DNA of 17,724 nt, from NCBI GenBank assembly GCA_937996755.1, contig CALKUS010000142.1, positions 1 to 17,724 on the forward strand. Reading direction: 5' to 3'. This stretch comes from an uncultured Pseudomonadota bacterium. GTDB taxonomy: Bacteria > Pseudomonadota > Gammaproteobacteria > Xanthomonadales > Ahniellaceae. How positions within the stretch are numbered: position 1 is the first letter of the stretch; the number at the start of each line of letters is the position of its first letter. Both the position numbers and the translations under genes were made by a program. Below the pieces are notes generated by a model. That model was given only the letters and a program-made list of their open reading frames with translations. It ran no database searches and was not told where the DNA came from. Of this stretch, positions 7,470 to 13,859 are shown in pieces.

Positions 7470-7811
7470 GGCGAGGCTCCGGGTGGGTGTATCCGGTGCT
7501 ACACGCGAGGGTGCCGATTTCTTCGAGGCCGCTTCGAGTGCCTCCTGGAGGCCCTTAGCCTGCCAGAAATCTGCCAGGTGGCTCGAAGAGATTGGGAGCG
7601 GCCCATGGCCGCGACTCCGAGACCCTCGCAGGTGGCATCGCGTCGTCCGAAACCCTTTCGGATCGCGGCCATGGGCCGCTCCCACCTCCTTCGAGAGGCG
7701 ATTCGGTCGCTGGCTATCTTCTGCACCGTGGTTGGCGTCGCCACGCCGTTGTTCGGGAACCTCTGGTCGCTGGCTACAGGTGTCGGCTGGCACGTCCCGG
7801 CGGAAGCGAGC
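7470..7811. other. Divergent intergenic region with REP doublet
   Basis: This stretch separates the minus-strand sigma-factor operon from the plus-strand genes and should hold both promoters; I could not recognise either. Apart from the REP doublet it has a short perfect palindrome-like hairpin, GCCTCC-T-GGAGGC, at 7540-7552. There is also a short direct repeat, GGTCGCTGGCTA, at about 7705 and 7767. The plus-strand frame of the next gene stays open through the REP, giving alternative starts at 7605, 7671 and 7728, but none has a ribosome binding site. Confidence 0.5.
7594..7683. repeat. Inverted pair of REP-type hairpins
   Basis: Two perfect 21-bp inverted arms at 7594-7614 and 7663-7683 are separated by 48 bp. 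Each arm begins GGGAGCGG and contains its own hairpin GCGGCC-CAT-GGCCGC. Inside the spacer, 7646-7662 is another perfect hairpin, TCCGAAA-CCC-TTTCGGA. This is the layout of a REP doublet (BIME). The frame GGGAGCG...CGCGA is shared with the element at 13141-13331. No REP-associated (RAYT) transposase gene is in the window. Confidence 0.85.
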
Positions 7812-8003
7812 GTGTTCACGTTCACCGAGACGCGCGGCAGCGGCGGCTCGGCCGAGTGGTGGTCGGCCGGCGAGGACAGCCGCAACTACTACGCGCTCGA
7901 TCCGGAGGCGGACGGCTATCTCGTGATCGCACGCGCGGCCGCAGCGCGCTGTCGCGGCTTCGACCGCTTCGACGCGTCGACCTGGTGTAGAAAGCGGCCA
8001 TGA
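7812..8003 (+). CDS. Small hypothetical protein (63 aa)
   Basis: The stop overlaps the ATG of the next gene as ATGA, and codon use is like real genes here, with mostly G or C in third position. I chose the GTG at 7812 because GGAAG lies 5 nt upstream and because the protein-like part starts there. It has two Trp pairs or singles in distinctive settings (SAEWWSAGED at 13-22, STWC at 56-59), paired Tyr at 26-27, and Cys at 47 and 59. It looks like a compact soluble domain. If an upstream start (7671) were used it would gain a hydrophobic N-terminal segment (SLAIFCTVVGVATPLFGNLW), but part of that would be encoded by REP DNA. No function is known to me. Confidence 0.58.
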   Translation: MFTFTETRGSGGSAEWWSAGEDSRNYYALDPEADGYLVIARAAAARCRGFDRFDASTWCRKRP

Positions 8004-8878
8004 GCAATCGATTCCTCTCGGCGATCCTGCTCCTGCCGACCCTCGCAGGTGCCGCGGCCGTCGAGCTCGTGCAATCCGATGCGTCGGAAAGCGCCGTGCG
8101 CAACGACGCTGCGATCGCGTATGTCGCGCGCCGCGGCGACACGGTGCAACTGGAATGGCGCGCGCCCGACGGCACGCGGCACGTGCTCGACACGAACGGG
8201 GTACCGGATACGCCGGCGTGGTCGCCGGCGGGCGACGCGATCGCGTACCAGGTGTTCGAGGGCGAGAACGGCAACCTCGCGATCCGCGACCTCGCAACGG
8301 GCCACGTGAAGTACGTCGGCGCGACCGGCGATTCCGAGATGCACCCGTTCTTCTCGGCCGACGGCACGAAGCTCGTCTACACGCGGCTCGTGTCGCACGG
8401 CGACGAAGCGGAGCTGCGCCTGTTCGAGTCCGACCTGCGTCCCGGCGGCGCGGAAGTGCCGCTGCTGCGCGGCGCCCCGGCGAGCTACGGATCGTGGTCG
8501 CCCGACGGCCGGTGGCTGCTGTACTGGCGCTTCGCCGAGGGCGAGAACGCGGAGATCACGGTGTCGCGTGGCGACGGCAGCGAGCCCCGCGCGCTCACGC
8601 AGGATCCCGCGTTCGACGGTTGGCCGAGCTGGTCGCCGGACGGCCGCCACGTGGCGTTCGCGCGCGAGCGCGGCGAGGAGGCCGACATCCGCGTCGCATC
8701 GTTCGACGGCACGAACGAGTGCCTCGTCGCGGGCGGCGCCGGCCGCAAGACCTCGCCGAAGTGGTCGGACGACGGGCGCGCGATCTACTTCGACCGCACA
8801 GGGGCCGGCGCAACCGACCTGCTGCGCGCGGTGGTGCCGGACGCGTGCCTGAGGGAGCGCGCCGGCGTTCGACGTTGA
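8000..8878 (+). CDS. Exported PD40/TolB-like beta-propeller protein
   Basis: A 292-residue protein with a signal peptide at about 1-20 (MSNRFLSAILLLPTLAGAAA). Five PD40 (WD40-like) repeats are visible by their S-P/A-D-G cores: AWSPAGDAIAYQ at 73-84, FFSADGTKLVY at 117-127, SWSPDGRWLLYW at 165-176, SWSPDGRHVAF at 210-220 and KWSDDGRAIYF at 254-264. Such repeats form a beta-propeller, as in the C-terminal part of TolB, and mediate protein binding in the periplasm. The N-terminal domain of true TolB is absent, so this is not TolB itself. It starts by ATGA overlap with the preceding small gene and is followed after 43 nt by a secreted beta-helix protein. Its partner or substrate cannot be told from sequence. 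Confidence 0.85.
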   Translation: MSNRFLSAILLLPTLAGAAAVELVQSDASESAVRNDAAIAYVARRGDTVQLEWRAPDGTRHVLDTNGVPDTPAWSPAGDAIAYQVFEGENGNLAIRDLATGHVKYVGATGDSEMHPFFSADGTKLVYTRLVSHGDEAELRLFESDLRPGGAEVPLLRGAPASYGSWSPDGRWLLYWRFAEGENAEITVSRGDGSEPRALTQDPAFDGWPSWSPDGRHVAFARERGEEADIRVASFDGTNECLVAGGAGRKTSPKWSDDGRAIYFDRTGAGATDLLRAVVPDACLRERAGVRR

Positions 8879-8921
8879 ATGGGGGATGCCGCCACCGCCG
8901 GCGACCTGGCCTCGTCCGTCC

Positions 8922-10340
8922 ATGTCGATTCGCCCGCTGCACCGACTCGCGTTCGTCCTCGTACTGTGCGCCGCCGCTGCGCCCGCGCCTGCCGCCACAC
9001 GCACCGTCACGTCGCTCGACGATACCGGGGCGGGCACGTTGCGCGATGCGCTCGCGGGCGCACAGGCCGGCGACGAGATCGTGTTCGCGCCCGCGCTCGC
9101 GGGTTCGATCGTGCTCGCGAGCACGCTCACCGTGCCGGTCCCGCTCTCGATCCACGGCAGCGGGTCCGTCGCGCTGGACGGCAACGACGCCGTGCGCGTG
9201 CTGTCGATCCCGACCGGCGCGCGCGTGCTGCTCGACGGCCTCGTGATCCGCCGCGGGTTCGCGGCCGATGGCGGTGGCATCCTCAGCGCCGGCGAGCTCG
9301 TGCTCGTCGACTGCATCGTCGAGCGCAACCACGCCTCGGATCGTGGCGGCGGACTGTTCCAGGCCGCAGCGCCGGGCAGCCGCTACACGATCGTCGACTC
9401 GACGTTCGCCGACAACGGCGCAGTGGCCGAGGGCGGCGCCATCGTGGACTTCTCGACCGCCGCGTCGGCGATCGACTCGAGCCGCATCACCGGCAACGTG
9501 ACCGCCGGCAGCGGCGGCGGCATCCGCCACGTCAGCGGCCAGGCGCTGACGATCCGCAATTCGACCATCGCCGGCAACCAGTCGACGGGCACGTCCAGCA
9601 CGACCGGCGGCGGCATCGCGAGCCAGTCCTCGCCGCTCGCGATCATCGCGAGCCGCGTGTTGAACAACAAGGCGACGTTCGCCGGCGGCGTCTACGTCGC
9701 GAACCTGGGCACGCCGGCGTCGCTGCAGGTGGTGAACAGCGTGATCGCGGGGAACACGGCGACGTCCGACGGTGGTGGCGTGTTCGTCTTCGGCGCCACG
9801 GCCACGATCACGAGCACGACGATCGCGAACAACGCGGCCGTCGCCGCCACGAGCGGCGGCATCGGGGTGCAGAACAGCGGCGCCGGCACCGCGTCGCTCG
9901 CGCTGCTGCACGCGACCGTCGCGTCCAACCGATCGGCGGCAGGCGCCGGTGGCGTCACGCTGATCTCGGGCACGTTGAGCCTGCGCAACACGATCGTCGC
10001 GAACAACGCGGCGCCGGCGAATTCCGACGTCCTGGGCGCATTCACGTCGCTCGGCTACAACCTCGTGCAGACGCGCGGTACGAGCACCGGCTATGTCGCC
10101 ACGGACCTGGCGAACGGCGCGAATCCGTCGCTCGCGCCGCTGCAGTTCGCCGGCGGCGCCACCGAAGTGGCTCCGCCCGGCGCCGCCAGCGCGGCGCGCA
10201 ACGCGGTGGCGGCGGCGTCGTGCGTCCTGGCGCGCGACCAGCGCGACTACCTGCGCCCCGCGGGCGCATGCGACATCGGCGCGATGGACGTCGATGCCGC
10301 GTCGACGCCCGACGCGCTGTTCCAGGGCGGTTTCGAATGA
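8922..10340 (+). CDS. Secreted right-handed beta-helix protein, choice-of-anchor Q type
   Basis: A 472-residue protein. The signal peptide MSIRPLHRLAFVLVLCAAAA, cut near residue 24, favours the ATG at 8922 over an in-frame ATG at 8886; neither has a good ribosome binding site. After TVTSLDDTGAGTLRDAL, typical of this family's start, come repeated turns such as STIAGNQ, SVIAGNT, TTIANNA and NTIVANN, each near a GGG or GGGI segment. These are the coils of a parallel beta-helix. The end of the helix (DVLG, then LGYNLV, then QRDYLRPAGACDIGAMD) matches the choice-of-anchor Q pattern. The protein ends LFQGGFE, a short tail I associate with secreted proteins of Lysobacterales, possibly a sorting signal. 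Likely extracellular or surface-bound; carbohydrate lyase activity is possible for the fold, but I see no catalytic motif. Confidence 0.85.
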   Translation: MSIRPLHRLAFVLVLCAAAAPAPAATRTVTSLDDTGAGTLRDALAGAQAGDEIVFAPALAGSIVLASTLTVPVPLSIHGSGSVALDGNDAVRVLSIPTGARVLLDGLVIRRGFAADGGGILSAGELVLVDCIVERNHASDRGGGLFQAAAPGSRYTIVDSTFADNGAVAEGGAIVDFSTAASAIDSSRITGNVTAGSGGGIRHVSGQALTIRNSTIAGNQSTGTSSTTGGGIASQSSPLAIIASRVLNNKATFAGGVYVANLGTPASLQVVNSVIAGNTATSDGGGVFVFGATATITSTTIANNAAVAATSGGIGVQNSGAGTASLALLHATVASNRSAAGAGGVTLISGTLSLRNTIVANNAAPANSDVLGAFTSLGYNLVQTRGTSTGYVATDLANGANPSLAPLQFAGGATEVAPPGAASAARNAVAAASCVLARDQRDYLRPAGACDIGAMDVDAASTPDALFQGGFE

Positions 10341-10396
10341 CGCGTCAGGCGCGATCGATGCGCGCGGCGCAACAGCCGCGCTTTGCATAGCGGGTC

Positions 10397-10505
10397 ATTT
10401 CGCGCGCGCAGCAGTCGCCCTATCGGCGACTGCTGCGCGAAATGGCTGAGGACAGGATGTCCGATGAGTCGGCCCTACGAAGCAGAACCGCGCCAGGGAT
10501 GGCGC
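10397..10505. repeat. Cluster of three hairpins between convergent genes
   Basis: The first hairpin (10397-10443) has a perfect 14-bp inner stem, GCGCAGCAGTCGCC / GGCGACTGCTGCGC, with a 5-nt loop, and an outer ATTT/AAAT pairing offset by a 4-nt bulge. It lies 57 nt after the beta-helix gene and may also terminate its transcript. Two smaller perfect hairpins follow: GGACA-GGA-TGTCC (10450-10462) and GCGCCA-GGGA-TGGCGC (10490-10505). The last two share a stem-GG(G)A-stem layout, which suggests a dispersed repeat family. Confidence 0.6.
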
Positions 10506-10533
10506 AGCCTCACGGTCCATGTCGCAGGATGTA

Positions 10534-11001
10534 CTACGCCGGATCGATTCGGGCTGCGTAACACCCGCGCTTGGCATAGTGCGCATGGATGTACGCAACG
10601 TCGTTACGCGCGAGCATGCGCCCGATAAGGTACTCGACCTGCGTGCCGTCGACCAGGTCGGCATCGACCATGAGGTCGTTCGCGTCGTAGGCGCGCAGCG
10701 AGAGCATGCGCGTGCGGAACACCGCGGGCACGTCGTCGACGCGGTCGAACGCCTGCGTCGCGCCTTCACGCACGAAGATCGCGTGCGAAGCGCGATACGC
10801 GTTGTCGGCCGGCTGGTGCACGTAGTTCAGCAGCAGCGCGTGCTCGCCCGGCGACAGGTCGCGCAGCTCGACGCGGTCGGGGTAACCGGTGGGTGCGTCC
10901 ACCACGACGCGCTGCACGCCGCGCGCGGCGAGCTCCGCGTCGGACAGCCCGAACAGTTGCTGGAACGGTTGCGCCGCGAGGCCGCGGATGCGGAAGGGCA
11001 T
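10534..11001 (-). CDS. DUF1203 domain protein
   Basis: A 155-residue protein matching DUF1203 over its whole length. It starts MPFRIRGLAAQPFQQLFGLS, has the conserved centre LNYVHQPADNAYRASHAIFVREG (about 57-79) and LSLRAYDANDLMVDADLVDG (about 98-117), and ends AYIHAHYAKRGCYAARID. The start ATG at 11001 has AGGAG 6 nt upstream. No signal peptide or membrane segment is seen, so it is probably cytoplasmic. The family is uncharacterised to my knowledge. It lies 95 nt after a small Cys-rich protein gene on the same strand, with a strong inverted repeat in the gap, so cotranscription is possible but not certain. Confidence 0.88.
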   Translation of the reverse strand: MPFRIRGLAAQPFQQLFGLSDAELAARGVQRVVVDAPTGYPDRVELRDLSPGEHALLLNYVHQPADNAYRASHAIFVREGATQAFDRVDDVPAVFRTRMLSLRAYDANDLMVDADLVDGTQVEYLIGRMLARNDVAYIHAHYAKRGCYAARIDPA

Positions 11002-11040
11002 GGCATGCTCCTGCGAACGAAGTGCGCGCAGGATGCGCGC

Positions 11041-11084
11041 GCGCGGCCGGGATCGATATCCGGAATTTGCGGTCCCGGCCGCGC
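11041..11084. repeat. Perfect 12-bp inverted repeat upstream of the DUF1203 gene
   Basis: GCGCGGCCGGGA at 11041-11052 and TCCCGGCCGCGC at 11073-11084 form a perfect 12-bp stem around a 20-nt loop, in the gap between the 58-residue gene and the DUF1203 gene. There is no T tract on either side. It may be a factor-independent pausing hairpin, a processing site or an operator. Confidence 0.55.
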
Positions 11085-11096
11085 CGCCGGCGCGAA

Positions 11097-11273
11097 TCAG
11101 CGCGCCGCCACCGCGGCCTTCGCGACGCTGCCGCTCGCCGATGCGTGCGCCGCCTCGAGCGTGCGCGCGCATTCCTCGCAGCACACCTCGACGGTCTTGC
11201 CGCCGATCTTTACGCTGATCGCGTTGTCGTCCAGCACGTAGTCGCACGCGGCGCAGGTCTTCTGCTTGCTCAT
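11097..11273 (-). CDS. Cys-rich 58-residue protein, probable metal-binding
   Basis: The start at 11273 (MSKQKTCAACDYVLDD) is supported by AGGAG 7 nt upstream. Five cysteines lie at 7, 10, 31, 32 and 35, giving C-x2-C, then V-C-C-x2-C. This resembles small TRASH/YHS-like treble-clef metal-binding domains, with two short beta strands between (NAISVKIGGKTVEV). The C-terminal tail (40-58) is Ala-rich and low in complexity. There is no signal peptide, so it is cytoplasmic. It lies 83 nt after the AraC-family regulator gene on the same strand. A role as a metal carrier or metal-sensing adaptor is inferred from the Cys pattern; zinc or copper would be the usual candidates. Confidence 0.8.
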   Translation of the reverse strand: MSKQKTCAACDYVLDDNAISVKIGGKTVEVCCEECARTLEAAHASASGSVAKAAVAAR

Positions 11274-11337
11274 GGTCCATCTCCTGTCGCCCGGATCGGG
11301 CAGGTGCATGGGACCATTTCGCGCGCGCGGCGCGCTG

Positions 11338-11353
11338 TCGCGAATTTTCGCGA
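11338..11353. repeat. Short palindromic hairpin after the AraC-family gene
   Basis: TCGCGAATTTTCGCGA is a 7-bp perfect inverted repeat with a 2-nt centre, just past the AraC-family stop codon and about 65 nt upstream of the 58-residue gene start. It could be an operator for that gene or a weak hairpin. Evidence is the symmetry alone. Confidence 0.35.
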
Positions 11354-11356
11354 CGC

Positions 11357-12208
11357 TCAACCGGCGCGCGCGGCGGCGCGGAACTGCGACGGCGTGCGGC
11401 CGTAGGCCTTGCGGAACGCAGCCGTGAAGTGGCTGTGGCTGGAGAAGCCCAGCTCGACGCCGAGCGCAGTGAGGTCGTCGCAGTCGGCGAGGCGATGCAG
11501 CGCGCGCGCGAGCCGCAGGTGCAGCTGGTAGCGATACAGCGGCATCGCTTCCACCTGCTGGAACACCTGCGTGAGGTACACGGGCGACACGCCGACCTCC
11601 GCCGCGATCTCGGCGAGCGTCCAGCGCCGCGAGAGATCGCCCGACAGCGCGAGCTTCGCGCGGTCGACGAGTTTCTGCCGCCCGGTCGTCGACGCCGCGG
11701 CGTGCGTCGTGCGCTCGCCGAGCGAGCGGCGCACGAGCGTGAGCGCGAGCACTTCCGCTTCGAGCGCATCAACGGTTCCGAGCTCGAGCGAATGACGCAG
11801 CAGCGCGACGAGCGCCTGGGCCCGCGCGTCGATGCGCAGCCGCTGCCGCCTGAACGCCAGCGCGGCACCGTCGCGCACGTACGAGCGCGGCGCGAGCTCG
11901 CGCAGCAGCGGCTCCGCCACGGTCATCGAGAGGCTGGCGTCACCGCCGGCCACCGGGTGGCTCACCTGGTAGCCCTCGCCGGCGTTGAAGAAGAGCACCT
12001 GCTGCGCCTCGGCGACCGCATCGTCGCGGCCGAGGTGGCGCACGTAGACGCCGCGGTAGGGGAACACGAGCGCCGTGTGCGCGACGCATTCCTCGGCGCT
12101 GCGGTGCCGGCACTCGCCGTTGCATCGCGCATCGCGCACGCGCACCGACGCCGTGTCGAGCAGCGGCGACAGCGTGCGCGGCGCCGGGATGGCGGGTGCG
12201 AGGCTCAC
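11357..12208 (-). CDS. AraC-family transcriptional regulator
   Basis: A 283-residue regulator. The C-terminal AraC DNA-binding domain has two helix-turn-helix units: WTLAEIAAEVGVSPVYLTQV at 196-215 and LTALGVELGFSSHSHFTAAF at 246-265, ending in the typical YGRTPSQFR at 269-277. The N-terminal part (1-170) is a cupin-like sensor domain: LVFPYRGVYVRHLG, VLFFNAGEGYQVSHPVAGGD. It has three cysteines near the N-terminus (C29, C33, C41) in CNGEC...EEC. The start is the GTG at 12208; no Shine-Dalgarno is visible, and TATCAT lies 6 nt upstream, so a leaderless message is possible. It is divergent from a 2OG-Fe(II) oxygenase gene, 87 nt away, and upstream of a Cys-rich protein gene. It probably controls one or both. 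Confidence 0.9.
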   Translation of the reverse strand: MSLAPAIPAPRTLSPLLDTASVRVRDARCNGECRHRSAEECVAHTALVFPYRGVYVRHLGRDDAVAEAQQVLFFNAGEGYQVSHPVAGGDASLSMTVAEPLLRELAPRSYVRDGAALAFRRQRLRIDARAQALVALLRHSLELGTVDALEAEVLALTLVRRSLGERTTHAAASTTGRQKLVDRAKLALSGDLSRRWTLAEIAAEVGVSPVYLTQVFQQVEAMPLYRYQLHLRLARALHRLADCDDLTALGVELGFSSHSHFTAAFRKAYGRTPSQFRAAARAG

Positions 12209-12295
12209 GGACGAATGATACGCCCGCGGCCGGCGCGCGCTGTCGAAATCCTTAGCGCAAGAACCGGAGTGCCGCGAACCAGCCGGATTGGCACC

Positions 12296-12991
12296 ATGCG
12301 GACCATGGACACGCCGGTACCGGACCTGCTGGAAAGGCTCGACGCGCACGGACATGCCGTGCTGCCCCGACTGCTCGATGCGCGGCGGTGCGCCGAGCTG
12401 GTGGCGATGTACGACGAGGATGCGCGCTTCCGCAGTCGCGTCGTGATGGCGCGCCACGGCTTCGGCCGCGGCGAGTACGGCTACTTCGCGTACCCGCTGC
12501 CCGAGCCGGTCGCGCGGTTGCGCGCGGCGTTGTACCCGCCGCTCGCGACGGTCGCGAACCGCTGGGCGGAAGCGCTCGGCAGCGGCGTGCGATACCCGGG
12601 CACGCACGACGCGTTCCTCGCGCGTTGCCGCGACGCCGGCCAGTCGCGCCCGACGCCGCTGCTGCTGCGCTACGGCGCGGGCGACTACAACTGCCTGCAC
12701 CAGGACCTGTACGGCGAGCACGTGTTCCCGCTGCAGGTCGCGATCCTGCTGGCCGAGCCCGGCGTGGACTTCGACGGCGGCGAATTCGTGCTCACCGAGC
12801 AGCGGCCGCGCATGCAGTCGCGCGTGTCGGTCGTGCCGCTGCGGCGCGGCGATGCCGTCGTGTTCGCCGTCAACGAGCGGCCCGTGCGGGGCAGTCGCGG
12901 CGTCTACCGCGTGCGCATGCGCCACGGCGTCAGCACCGTGCGCAGCGGGTCGCGCCGCACGCTCGGCATCATCTTCCACGACGCGACTTAG
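12296..12991 (+). CDS. 2OG-Fe(II) oxygenase (COG3826-like)
   Basis: A 231-residue non-haem iron dioxygenase. The iron ligands are visible as HQD (H135, D137) and H210 (in RMRHGVS), and the 2-oxoglutarate-binding arginine is R220 or R221 (SRRTLGIIFHD). The double-stranded beta-helix strands lie between, including LQVAILLAEPG and GGEFVLTEQRPR. Length fits the uncharacterised prolyl-4-hydroxylase-like group that is often encoded near ada-type genes, which suggests, but does not show, a role in alkylation damage or protein modification. Two ATGs (12296 and 12305) are possible starts; neither has a strong ribosome binding site. The gene is divergent from an AraC-family regulator across an 87-nt shared promoter region. 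It is cytoplasmic, with no signal peptide. Confidence 0.85.
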   Translation: MRTMDTPVPDLLERLDAHGHAVLPRLLDARRCAELVAMYDEDARFRSRVVMARHGFGRGEYGYFAYPLPEPVARLRAALYPPLATVANRWAEALGSGVRYPGTHDAFLARCRDAGQSRPTPLLLRYGAGDYNCLHQDLYGEHVFPLQVAILLAEPGVDFDGGEFVLTEQRPRMQSRVSVVPLRRGDAVVFAVNERPVRGSRGVYRVRMRHGVSTVRSGSRRTLGIIFHDAT

Positions 12992-13023
12992 CTGCGCCCT
13001 GCACCCTCCCGACAGAGCGCGCT

Positions 13024-13449
13024 GTACCGCACCGCTTCGAAGCGACGCCACGCTTTCGCCGCGAAAACGCCAGGAGCGGAGCGGGGTGCGGGCGGAGCGC
13101 CTCGAGCATCCAGGCCCGGCCACTACGTCGTTGCGAAGCGGATGTCGTGGGAGCGACTTCAGTCGCGAACGGCGAGTGTTCCGGGAACCGCGACACACGG
13201 CAGATCGCTTCCCCGAAGCCGCGCTCTGCAACTCTTCCAAATTCGAGAGCCGCTTCGACAGGACCATCTGCCGCGGTTCGAGTTTCCTCCAGGCGCTCGC
13301 CGTTCGCGACTGAAGTCGCCCCCACGACATCTTCCCTGCGAAAGCGGTCCGGCAAGACCGGAAACCACGAGGCGCGCCGACCTCACCCCGCTTCGCTCCT
13401 GGCTTCGATGCAGGCGAAGGCGTGGCGTCGCTACGAAGCGGAGTGGTAC
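13024..13449. repeat. Large imperfect inverted repeat with REP-type cores
   Basis: Almost the whole intergenic region is one diverged palindrome centred near 13236. The best-preserved pair is 13141-13176 and 13296-13331: 36 bp with one mismatch, containing GTGGGAGCG and the hairpin GCGAC-TTCA-GTCGC. Similarity continues outward to 13024 (GTACC) and 13449 (GGTAC), with shared blocks AGCGACGCCACGC and GCCAGGAGCG. It also continues inward, more weakly, as CGGCAGAT and a CTCT/AGAG core at 13224-13248. The arms are about 153 bp with one net indel. It has no convincing gene and may be a composite REP element or a non-autonomous mobile element. Confidence 0.8.
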
Positions 13450-13469
13450 ATCCGGCTTGCGAAAATGGA

Positions 13470-13859
13470 TCAGGCGAGGCGGGTGGGATCACCCAGCTCG
13501 GCATTCAGCGCGACCGCCTCTCTCACGAGCCGCTTCACGCGCGCCGCCGGTATCGTGTCGCCCTCGCGCAGCTCCAGCGTGCGCAGCTCGTACTTGCCGC
13601 CGCCCTTCATGCGCGGCTCGATGTGCAGCAGGCGCTTGCCGCGCCAGAAGCCGAACAGGACGCGCTCGTCCTCGGCGCGGATCAGCAGCACGGGGCCGTT
13701 CGAGAAATACACGATGTGGCCCCACCTGATGACCTCGTCGAGCTTCGCGGCCTTGCGCGTGGCGTCGCGCAGCATCTCGACGAGCTCGCGGCGCCAACCG
13801 CGCAGCGCGGCGACGTAGGCGTCGGGGTTCGCGGCGGGGACGATCTTCCTCATGGCCAC
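13470..13859 (-). CDS. DUF1801 domain protein
   Basis: A 129-residue protein matching DUF1801 (YdhG-like). Characteristic segments are a helix with WRRELVEMLRDATRKAAKLDEVIRWG in the first half, then VYFSNGPVLLIRAEDERVLFGFWRGK and the C-terminal ARVKRLVREAVALN. The start is probably the GTG at 13859-13857, because GGAGG at 13870-13866 is 6 nt upstream of it, against 12 nt for the ATG two codons later. That GTG overlaps the TAG stop of the sigma factor gene (TAGTG), so translation is likely coupled. Function is unknown; the fold is often linked to iron-chaperone (frataxin-like) proteins. DUF1801 and DGPF proteins are often found with ECF42 sigma genes, which fits here. Confidence 0.88.
   Translation of the reverse strand: MAMRKIVPAANPDAYVAALRGWRRELVEMLRDATRKAAKLDEVIRWGHIVYFSNGPVLLIRAEDERVLFGFWRGKRLLHIEPRMKGGGKYELRTLELREGDTIPAARVKRLVREAVALNAELGDPTRLA

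Noticed and set aside
8595..10388. A 597-codon minus-strand open frame over the beta-helix gene
   Set aside because: Antisense shadow with Arg/Ala-rich composition and no recognisable domain.
12209..12246. A sigma-70 promoter for the AraC-family gene (TCGACA and TATCAT on the minus strand)
   Set aside because: The spacer is 20 nt, too long for a confident call, so it is not listed as a feature.
13141..13331. The inverted arms as an ordinary transcription terminator
   Set aside because: The arms are 119 bp apart, there is no T tract, and pairing extends far beyond a terminator stem; a repeat element explains it better.
13024..13449. A CRISPR array or tandem repeat
   Set aside because: The repeats are inverted and only two, with no regular spacers and no cas genes nearby.
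12209..13504. Upstream extension of the AraC-family frame to 715 residues
   Set aside because: The extra part runs through the oxygenase gene in antisense and through the inverted repeat, and the family similarity starts at the GTG at 12208.
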